Notes under the pieces: model-generated
Databases searched by the model: none
Seen by the model: only the letters and a program-made list of their open reading frames with translations
What the model was told of the DNA's origin: nothing
Made by a program: the position numbers and the translations under genes
Assembly: GCA_024206355.1 (NCBI GenBank)
Contig: JAAGZM010000018.1
Coordinates: forward strand, 1-5,525
Length of the DNA: 5,525 nt
Reading direction: 5' to 3'
Source: Gammaproteobacteria bacterium
GTDB lineage: Bacteria; Pseudomonadota; Gammaproteobacteria; Enterobacterales; GCA-2746155
Part shown: positions 1 through 5,525 of the stretch, piece by piece
Position numbering within the stretch: position 1 is the first letter of the stretch
How the letters are laid out: each line of letters opens with the position of its first letter

Positions 1-1923
1 GCTTGGTACGCAGTGCAAACGGTACGGCAATTGCTGTCTCAGGCTAAACAGGTAGAAGGTGGATTACAACTCCCTCAATTAAGCATAGAAGATGCTCCAT
101 TATTTCCTTACCGCGGAATGCATTTGGATGTCAGTAGACATTTTTTTAATATTGAGTTTATTAAAAAATATATTGACCTAATCGCACTTCATAAGATGAA
201 TTACTTTCACTGGCATTTGAGTGATGATCAAGGTTGGCGAATTGAAATTAAAAAATATCCACACCTTGTAGAAATAGGTGCATATCGTGAAGGTACCGTT
301 GAAGGACATACATTGAATGCTGATTCATCTGTGGATAATATCAAGCATGGAGGCTACTATACTCAGGAAGAAATACGAGATGTTGTTGCCTATGCCTCAG
401 AACGCCATGTTACAGTGGTACCGGAAATTGATGTGCCAGGACATGCCTCAGCATTGATTGCAGCTTATCCAGAATTTGGTTGTGGCCCAGAAACTAAAGT
501 TAAAAGACACTTTGGTATATTCAAGCATGTATTGTGCTCTAGCGAGGAAACATTTGCATTTCTAGATGATATATTTAGTGAAGTCGCTGAATTATTTCCA
601 GGACCGTATATTCACATCGGTGGTGATGAAGTAGTAAAAGATCATTGGCATAATTGTGAGTCTTGTCAAAAATTAATGGTTGAGCAAGATTTGCACGATC
701 TGGAACAATTACAGGCATATTTTGTTAATAGAGCAGAAAAAATAGTCAACAAATACAATAAACAAATTATTGGCTGGGATGAAATCCTTGATGGTGATAT
801 TCATCCTTCTGCGACGATTATGACATGGCATGGCATGGAGGGAGGGTTAAAAGCTGCCGAAAAAGGACATAATGTTATTATGACACCAGCAGAATTTGTA
901 TATTTTGATGCCTACCAGTCAACTTCTTTAGATGAGCCACTTGCAATTCATGGTCTAACACGTCTACGAGATGTTTATGGGTTTCAACCCGCACCAAGTC
1001 ATTTATCTGATGTGGCACGGCAAAAAATTCTAGGGGGTCAAGGTAATTTATGGACTGAATATATTTCCACTGATGAAGCTGTAGAGTATATGGTTTTACC
1101 ACGTATGTGTGCATTAGCAGAAGTACTGTGGAGTGAAGAACATAACCGTGATTTTGATAGTTTCTTAGAAAGGCTAGAAACATTTACCTATCATCTGAGA
1201 ATGTTAGATTATGTGACTTCTGATAGTCACTATAAACCTGAGTTGCAAGCGAACCTTCAGCACGATGATCAGTTTTTAGTGGCCATGGAAGTTGAGCAAG
1301 GTTCTGTTTACTACACGCTTGACGGTTCACTACCTAATCTGCACTCTAACCTTTATCATGAACCGTTTACCTTGGCTGAAGAATGTTCTGTTCGTGCTAG
1401 GACATGGGTAGATAGCAAAAAAAAGTGGTATGGAGATTGTCGAATTACCACTAGATTTCATAAAGCAATAGGTTCAGACATAACATTTGCTAATCCGATG
1501 GAAGTTCCCTGGAATGCAAGTTCTGGAGGTATCTTGTTTAATGGTAATAGAGCTACTGATAGAATTTTTCAACATCATGAATGGGCCCAGTTTTGGGGAG
1601 AAAAGCTTGATGCTGAAATTAAGTTTCCTAGGCAGACAATAGTGTCCAGTGTTTCAATTGGTGTTATGGGCTTACACCGTCAGTTGCATAAGCCTACAGA
1701 GATAGCAGTTTATTCGGGTGAGCCAGATAAGGATTGGGTATTGGTAGGCTATATGAATACAGAAGATATAGATAAAACCAATAATCGTGTAAAATTTGAT
1801 TTTAAACCGACCCTGATGGATCGTTTAAGATTTGTGGCAGTAAATGATCGGCATTATTGGTCACCTGAAAAAGAAGACATGGTGCGGGCGATAATGTCAT
1901 TTGATGAGATAGTAATTCACTAG
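1..1923 (+). CDS. Beta-N-acetylhexosaminidase, glycoside hydrolase family 20 (5'-partial)
   Basis: Hydrolyses terminal non-reducing GlcNAc/GalNAc from chitooligosaccharides or glycans by the GH20 substrate-assisted mechanism. Residues are numbered from the GTG at 13. The catalytic barrel spans about 29-395. It shows FPYRG with the substrate-binding Arg34, HWHLSDDQGW (66-75), VPGHA with His144, and HIGGDE with the catalytic pair Asp205-Glu206. It also has Trp255, Trp272, Tyr297/Asp299 and NLWTE with Trp347/Glu349, so every pocket residue I expect for the family is present. A chitobiase-type C-terminal domain follows (about 402-475, with YYTLDGS at 433-439), then a discoidin-like beta-sandwich (about 490-636). 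The GTG at 13 is not the real start: the frame is open to base 1 and the upstream codons continue the family's usual 'YAxQTxRQLL' stretch. The N-terminal GH20b domain and any signal peptide therefore lie outside the window, and cell location cannot be judged. The gene ends in tandem stops TAG TAA, 30 bases before the symporter, which suggests an operon. Confidence 0.96.
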   Translation, partial: AWYAVQTVRQLLSQAKQVEGGLQLPQLSIEDAPLFPYRGMHLDVSRHFFNIEFIKKYIDLIALHKMNYFHWHLSDDQGWRIEIKKYPHLVEIGAYREGTVEGHTLNADSSVDNIKHGGYYTQEEIRDVVAYASERHVTVVPEIDVPGHASALIAAYPEFGCGPETKVKRHFGIFKHVLCSSEETFAFLDDIFSEVAELFPGPYIHIGGDEVVKDHWHNCESCQKLMVEQDLHDLEQLQAYFVNRAEKIVNKYNKQIIGWDEILDGDIHPSATIMTWHGMEGGLKAAEKGHNVIMTPAEFVYFDAYQSTSLDEPLAIHGLTRLRDVYGFQPAPSHLSDVARQKILGGQGNLWTEYISTDEAVEYMVLPRMCALAEVLWSEEHNRDFDSFLERLETFTYHLRMLDYVTSDSHYKPELQANLQHDDQFLVAMEVEQGSVYYTLDGSLPNLHSNLYHEPFTLAEECSVRARTWVDSKKKWYGDCRITTRFHKAIGSDITFANPMEVPWNASSGGILFNGNRATDRIFQHHEWAQFWGEKLDAEIKFPRQTIVSSVSIGVMGLHRQLHKPTEIAVYSGEPDKDWVLVGYMNTEDIDKTNNRVKFDFKPTLMDRLRFVAVNDRHYWSPEKEDMVRAIMSFDEIVIH

Positions 1924-1940
1924 TAACTAACTTGTAGATT

Positions 1941-1946
1941 GAGAGG
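1941..1946 (+). promoter_or_regulatory. Ribosome binding site of the symporter gene
   Basis: GAGAGG lies 7 bases before the GTG at 1954. It is a good Shine-Dalgarno match at normal spacing and decides in favour of the GTG start. Translation from there begins with a short polar stretch leading straight into the first membrane segment, as expected for the family. Confidence 0.7.
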
Positions 1947-1953
1947 ATAAATT

Positions 1954-4062
1954 GTGGAGACAACGACAATACTTACAATTTTAGATTGGACATTAATAGC
2001 TCTGTTACTTCTTTTCTCATTAAGTGTCGGTTTTTTTGTCAAAGATCAAGCTAGCGAAGGCGGGGTGGAAGGATTTTTTGCCGCGGGTCGAAATATGCGG
2101 TGGTATTTTCTTGGCACTTCAATTGTAGCAACAACCTTTGCTTCAGATACACCATTAGCCATAACTGGATGGATTGCAAAATACGGCATTGCTGGAAACT
2201 GGTTTTGGTGGGGTAGTGTGATAAGTACGGTAGCCATGACGGTTTTTTTTGCACGAAAATGGCGTACTTCGGGTGTTTTGACAGATACAGAAATTACTGA
2301 ATTACGCTATGGCGGTAGACCTGCAACAGTTTTGCGTACCTTCAAAGCATTTCTAAACTCTACCTTTGTTAACTTTATTATCCTTGGTTGGGTATTTGCA
2401 GGTATGGCGAAGATTTCTGAGCCATTTATGGACTGGGAAGCGTTGCTTGGTCCGACTTTTTATTATGGTATGGAAGCTCTTTACCCATCTTTTCTAATTT
2501 TCCATACATTCGATAACACTATTACGATTTGGCTGTTGGTGAGTGTGACACTAGGCTATTCTGCGATGGGTGGTTTGCGTGCGGTTATTTTTACAGATTT
2601 GGTTCAATTTACCTTGGCTATGGTGATGTCTATCCTATTGAGTTGGTTTGCTGTGCAGCATATTGGTGGTTTGGAGGCGACTTGGTCACAGTTAGCCGAA
2701 CTGTATCCAAAAGGTGGTACAGCAGCCAGTACAACAGGCGAAATATTTCTATCCTATGAACAAATATCAGCCTTTGTTCCTTCCTTTGAACAAGGTGGCA
2801 TCAGTTCTCTGGGGATTCCCTTTTCTGCTTTTATGCTGACATTGGGTTTTTTATGGTGGTCAAACGGTAATGTTGATGGCTCAGGTTATATAGCTCAGCG
2901 TTTGTATACTGCCAAGGATGGGGGGGAAGCTGAAAAAGGTGCAATCTGGTATGGTGTTGCAAATTTCCTTTTACGCTCCTGGCCATGGGCAATTGCAGGA
3001 GTAGCAGCACTGATCATTTATCCCCGTGGCGACATTAATTCGATGGCTGAAGATTTTACTCAATGTCTTAATGATAAAACCATGTGTAGTGTTGAGATGA
3101 CTAATTGTATGGAAGATCGTTATCAATGCCCAATAAAAGGATTTGCGCTACTCTATCGTGTTGATGTTGACAGTAACTCCATCGAAGGTAAACAGGTTGC
3201 TACTAAGGCTGAAACTGTTGAGGTTTATCGAGAAGATCGTGAGAGGGGTTACCCAGCATTGTTACGTGACGTTCTTCCTGCTGGACTTGTTGGGCTAGCC
3301 TTAGCCTCATTGATGGCAGCGTTCATGTCAACAATATCAACCCACATTAATTGGGGGGCATCTTATATAGCCAATGATTTCTACTATCGATTTGTCAACC
3401 CTAACGCATCCGATAAAAAATTGACTCTAGTCAGTCGGATATCGACGGTTATAATTACTCTTTCAGGTGTATATGTTGCAACATTTATAGACAATATTGG
3501 CTCGATGTGGGAACTTTGGGGTGGTTTGATGGCAGGGTTGGGCTTACCACACTTGTTACGTTGGCTCTGGTGGCGTGCTAATGCATGGACAGAAATTTCA
3601 GGAATGGCTATAGGTTTCTCACTAGCATTTTTTAATTATATTGTTGGCCAGACTAGTGGATTCGCTGAAAGTCAGATGTCAATATTCCCAATTGAGATGG
3701 CATCACACCCTATCCATGTTATTTGTTGGATATCGCTTGTTGCGGGTTCATTTTCTTTAGCGATAACATTTTTGACTCCACAAGTATCAGACGAACAATT
3801 AAAAAAGTTTGTTGCTAAAGTTCGGCCTATGGGATTTTGGAAAGGACACAATGTAGGGTTTGACTCTGAACGTAGTTTTGGTCAATCAATCTTTTATTTC
3901 TTCCTCGGAACATTTGCTATTTATGCAGGCATGTTTGGTATTGGTTATCTCTTACGTCTTGAATACCTTATTGGTATCAGTCTATTGGGTATATTTTCTG
4001 TGATGATTTATATTATGGTGAAAGGCATGGCAAAGATTGATAATCAGCAAAGCTTAGAATAG
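1954..4062 (+). CDS. Sodium:solute symporter (SSS family), probable sugar/amino-sugar transporter
   Basis: Inner-membrane Na+-coupled importer with a LeuT-type 5+5 fold. I count about 15 hydrophobic segments in 702 residues, near 8-29, 50-72, 82-101, 132-152, 190-208, 215-236, 288-306, 333-355, 441-462, 494-513, 517-538, 548-567, 587-608, 646-667 and 670-689. Family marks are FFAAGRNM (41-48), Asp65 in an FASD context matching the Na+-essential Asp55 of PutP, GGLRAVIFTDLVQ (206-218), and MSTIST (458-463), whose Ser459-Thr460 match PutP Ser340-Thr341. LRWLWWRANAW (535-545) and VRPMGFW (623-629) are typical of the long SSS clade of glycan degraders. PutP has about 500 residues; the extra length here is a C-terminal linker with two more membrane segments and a long loop (357-432) containing four evenly spaced cysteines. 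It lies 30 bases behind the GH20 gene and is probably co-transcribed, so uptake of a hexosamine or chitooligosaccharide product is inferred. Other SSS substrates, such as neutral sugars or sialic acid, are not excluded. Confidence 0.93.
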   Translation: METTTILTILDWTLIALLLLFSLSVGFFVKDQASEGGVEGFFAAGRNMRWYFLGTSIVATTFASDTPLAITGWIAKYGIAGNWFWWGSVISTVAMTVFFARKWRTSGVLTDTEITELRYGGRPATVLRTFKAFLNSTFVNFIILGWVFAGMAKISEPFMDWEALLGPTFYYGMEALYPSFLIFHTFDNTITIWLLVSVTLGYSAMGGLRAVIFTDLVQFTLAMVMSILLSWFAVQHIGGLEATWSQLAELYPKGGTAASTTGEIFLSYEQISAFVPSFEQGGISSLGIPFSAFMLTLGFLWWSNGNVDGSGYIAQRLYTAKDGGEAEKGAIWYGVANFLLRSWPWAIAGVAALIIYPRGDINSMAEDFTQCLNDKTMCSVEMTNCMEDRYQCPIKGFALLYRVDVDSNSIEGKQVATKAETVEVYREDRERGYPALLRDVLPAGLVGLALASLMAAFMSTISTHINWGASYIANDFYYRFVNPNASDKKLTLVSRISTVIITLSGVYVATFIDNIGSMWELWGGLMAGLGLPHLLRWLWWRANAWTEISGMAIGFSLAFFNYIVGQTSGFAESQMSIFPIEMASHPIHVICWISLVAGSFSLAITFLTPQVSDEQLKKFVAKVRPMGFWKGHNVGFDSERSFGQSIFYFFLGTFAIYAGMFGIGYLLRLEYLIGISLLGIFSVMIYIMVKGMAKIDNQQSLE
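3064..3129 (+). other. Four-cysteine heptad-spaced insert in a periplasmic loop of the symporter
   Basis: Cys371, Cys378, Cys385 and Cys392 are exactly seven residues apart (C-x6-C-x6-C-x6-C). The intervening units share an acidic residue three positions after each of the first three cysteines (Asp374, Glu381, Asp388). The insert sits in the loop between predicted membrane segments 8 and 9. With the usual SSS topology (N-terminus outside) this is the periplasmic loop corresponding to PutP external loop 4. Only one other cysteine (Cys591, in a membrane segment) occurs in the protein. Two disulfides or a metal site are possible; this is inference. Confidence 0.6.
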
Positions 4063-4074
4063 GGTTCTGTCGCA
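4063..4074 (+). repeat. Possible IS6-family terminal-repeat remnant
   Basis: GGTTCTGTCGCA differs at one base from the first 12 bases of the IS6-family tip as I recall it (GGTTCTGTTGCA). It starts on the base after the symporter stop codon. A second tip-like motif, GGCACTGTTCACAAAA at 4167-4182, begins with the same nine bases as the IS26 end. Both point the same way. No inverted partner, target duplication or transposase is visible, so at most this is a relic or solo end, and a chance match is possible. Confidence 0.3.
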
Positions 4075-4093
4075 TCTAGTTATTTAGGATAAT

Positions 4094-4117
4094 AAATGTA
4101 GCTAACTTCTACTTTTT
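4094..4117 (+). terminator. Weak candidate intrinsic terminator after the symporter gene
   Basis: GTAG (4098-4101) pairs with CTAC (4109-4112) around a 7-base loop and is followed at once by T5 (4113-4117). After one mismatch, the A-run at 4094-4096 can extend the stem by pairing with T4114-4116. Only two G-C pairs are present, so the stem is weak. Its position 32-55 bases after the stop codon is where a terminator for the GH20-symporter unit would be expected. Confidence 0.22.
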
Positions 4118-4301
4118 AAAGAGACGATAACTACGATATTGCATAACGCTAAAATTTGAGAAAAGTGGCACTGTTCACAAAATCTACTTTAAGTTTAATT
4201 TATGATACTACTTATATATCAGAATATGTTAAAACTTTGTTCAAAATATGATAAATTGTTAGGTAAGCCCATACTTTAATATGCCGTAAGATATTTCTGC
4301 T

Positions 4302-4309
4302 GAGAGAGA
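4302..4309 (+). promoter_or_regulatory. Purine-rich ribosome binding site of the lipoprotein gene
   Basis: GAGAGAGA ends 7 bases before the ATG at 4317. It is a moderate Shine-Dalgarno match at suitable spacing. It supports this ATG, which also gives an immediate, well-formed lipoprotein signal peptide. Confidence 0.5.
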
Positions 4310-4316
4310 TAATTTC

Positions 4317-5525
4317 ATGAAAATCAAACGCTTACAGGTTGCAGTTTTATTTCTATCCTTTGTTCTATTTGCTTGCTCAGGTGGAGAAAGCAGTGTTACA
4401 CCCACACAAAATATAGTATCAGTAGGCAATTTATCGGTAAATATTAGCGGCCTTCCTGACGGATTAAGTGCCGATGTCACACTTACAGGTACAGGTGTTA
4501 ATCAAAAGATAACGGGATCAGAATCTATTACAGGGCTTACTACTGGAACCTATACTTTAACCACAGCCACTGTTCTTGATGCTAATTATAACTACAGCCT
4601 TGATACTCCAGCATTTGATATCAGTATTACAGAAAATCAAACTACAGAAGTTTCACTAGATTATCTGACTAACGAGGTTGTAAGTCACGGGGTAATTACG
4701 GGTTTTGGTAGCGTTTATGTTAATGGAACTCACTATAATACTGATGCCACACAACTTGAAACAGATGAAGGTGATGATGAAAATATTAACCAATTAAAAC
4801 TCGGTATGGTTGTATCAGTGAAAGGAACATTGAGTGCTAATGGGGTCGAGGGTATTGCAAAATCAATTCGACACACATCAAAGATAAAAGGAATTATAGA
4901 TAGTATAGATTTAGTAACTCCAAGTATTACCGTTTTATCTCAAACAATTCTTATAGATGAGCAGACCATCTTTCACGATTCTGAGTTAGATGCATTACAA
5001 GCAACCAATCTTGTATCAATTGATATCGTTGATACTGAATCAGGAGAGTTCCTCGCGACTAGAATTAAATTATATGATGATGACCCTGACGCTGTATTTA
5101 AGTTATCTGGAAATATAAATGAACTCGATGAAGCAACGACTACATTTACAATTTATGATATCACCGTAAATTATGGATCAGCTGAAGTTAATGGTGACTT
5201 GGTTGATGGCACACTCGTATCAGTCAAAAGTCTTCAACAAATAGTAGATTCTGTTTTTATTGCTGAGAGTATTAAGGTTTTTTCTGATGATGAACATTCA
5301 GACAATTATTATACTAGTTATCGAAATCATGCCATCAATGGATTTGTAAGTGACTTCGTGTCTGTTGAGGAATTTTCATTAGGTGATTTTGATATAACAA
5401 CGAACGATGAAACTGAGTATAAAGGTGGAATTGCAGACGATATCGTTGATGGTATTCAACTTAACATTCATGGACGAATAAATAGTGATGGCAAAATTGT
5501 TGCTAAAAAAGTTCGATTTGGCAAA
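4317..5525 (+). CDS. Outer-membrane-type lipoprotein with tandem DUF5666-like repeats (3'-partial)
   Basis: The frame runs from ATG 4317 to the right edge without a stop, giving 403 residues; the C-terminus is outside the window. Residues 1-20 form a lipoprotein signal: KIKR, a hydrophobic core, then lipobox LFAC with Cys20 as the lipidated residue. Ser21 at +2 (not Asp) favours outer-membrane sorting under the usual Lol rule. No other cysteine is present. Residues about 38-117 look like a small Ig/carbohydrate-binding-like beta domain (LPDGLSADVTLTG, then GLTTGTYTLT). Four repeats follow, starting near 125, 189, 261 and 338. The first has the classic DUF5666 opening GVITGFGSVYVNG and the LKLGMVVSVKG core; the others keep the 'GxIxxI... 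VxVxG... AxxIxV' beta pattern more loosely. DUF5666 has no established function that I know of, so none is assigned. The 254-base spacer and its own ribosome binding site suggest a unit separate from the GH20-symporter pair. Composition is rich in Asp, Thr and Ile, as in secreted beta proteins. Confidence 0.82.
   Translation, partial: MKIKRLQVAVLFLSFVLFACSGGESSVTPTQNIVSVGNLSVNISGLPDGLSADVTLTGTGVNQKITGSESITGLTTGTYTLTTATVLDANYNYSLDTPAFDISITENQTTEVSLDYLTNEVVSHGVITGFGSVYVNGTHYNTDATQLETDEGDDENINQLKLGMVVSVKGTLSANGVEGIAKSIRHTSKIKGIIDSIDLVTPSITVLSQTILIDEQTIFHDSELDALQATNLVSIDIVDTESGEFLATRIKLYDDDPDAVFKLSGNINELDEATTTFTIYDITVNYGSAEVNGDLVDGTLVSVKSLQQIVDSVFIAESIKVFSDDEHSDNYYTSYRNHAINGFVSDFVSVEEFSLGDFDITTNDETEYKGGIADDIVDGIQLNIHGRINSDGKIVAKKVRFGK

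Larger units (their letters stand above)
4063..4316. other. Gene-free AT-rich spacer between symporter and lipoprotein genes
   Basis: These 254 bases contain no credible reading frame, tRNA or riboswitch that I can recognise. They hold a weak hairpin with a T-run near 4094-4117 and two motifs resembling IS6-family insertion-sequence tips at 4063-4074 and 4167-4182. A promoter for the lipoprotein gene must lie here if that gene is transcribed separately. TATGAT at 4247-4252 is a fair -10 candidate, but no good -35 box lies 16-18 bases before it, so I do not call a promoter. Confidence 0.6.

Noticed and set aside
13..15. GTG at 13 as the true start of the hexosaminidase
   Set aside because: The frame is open to base 1 and the upstream codons (Ala-Trp-Tyr-Ala) continue the conserved GH20 N-terminal domain into QTVRQLL. 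No Shine-Dalgarno sequence precedes it in the visible bases, and starting here would drop the N-terminal domain.
878..1183. 101-codon - strand open frame within the hexosaminidase gene
   Set aside because: It lies fully antisense to well-conserved GH20 codons, resembles no protein family I know, and has no ribosome binding site or context of its own.
2046..2254. Two overlapping - strand open frames within the symporter gene
   Set aside because: Both are antisense to conserved membrane-segment codons and overlap each other in different frames, as expected of chance open frames.
2529..2759. 76-codon + strand open frame in another frame of the symporter gene
   Set aside because: It is an out-of-frame reading of the conserved GGLRAV...TDLVQ region. 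The main frame carries the family motifs without interruption.
4078..4107. AGTTA/TAACT and ATTTA/TAAAT inverted repeats as a riboswitch or regulatory RNA
   Set aside because: The stems are only five base pairs, almost all A-T, and mutually incompatible with the hairpin at 4094-4117. No conserved riboswitch core is recognisable.
4247..4252. TATGAT as the -10 box of a promoter for the lipoprotein gene
   Set aside because: The hexamer is acceptable, but none of the 16-18-base spacings gives a recognisable -35 box. In a spacer this AT-rich such hexamers arise by chance.
4259..4480. 73-codon - strand open frame over the lipoprotein start
   Set aside because: The opposite strand has a ribosome binding site, ATG, signal peptide and lipobox in an uninterrupted frame of more than 400 codons. 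The antisense frame has none of these.
1..5525. CRISPR arrays, tRNA or rRNA genes, integrases or defence-system genes
   Set aside because: Nothing of these kinds was found on either strand: no regularly spaced repeats, tRNA-like cloverleaf or recognisable motifs.

Overview
The window reads as AT-rich bacterial chromosome, about 40% GC by eye. It holds three genes on the + strand and no convincing gene on the - strand. The best guess is a Gram-negative, probably a marine or aquatic gammaproteobacterium. The grounds are a lipobox lipoprotein with a DUF5666-like architecture, a long-form sodium:solute symporter of the kind common in polysaccharide degraders, and short Shine-Dalgarno-led intergenic spacing. 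This assignment is inference; the window has no RNA gene or other taxonomic marker.

Layout. Positions 1-1923 hold the 3' part of a family GH20 beta-N-acetylhexosaminidase. Its frame is open to the left edge, so the N-terminus lies outside the window. After 30 bases, 1954-4062 encodes a 702-residue sodium:solute symporter (SSS family) with a GTG start and a clear ribosome binding site. Positions 4063-4316 are a gene-free AT-rich spacer. It contains two short motifs resembling IS6-family insertion-sequence tips and a weak hairpin-plus-T-run. From 4317 to the right edge, an open frame with no stop encodes the first 403 residues of a lipoprotein: lipobox, Ig/carbohydrate-binding-like domain, then four tandem DUF5666-like repeats.

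How they work together. The hexosaminidase and the symporter are very probably co-transcribed. The enzyme would release terminal GlcNAc or GalNAc from chitin-like or other glycans, and the symporter would import a product using the sodium gradient. The transported substrate cannot be read from sequence alone. The lipoprotein is separated by a larger spacer and is probably an independent unit of unknown function.

I see no strong case for an entirely new system. The points most worth a second look are a four-cysteine heptad-spaced insert in the predicted periplasmic loop of the symporter, the IS6-like tips that abut its stop codon, and the multi-repeat lipoprotein that runs off the window.
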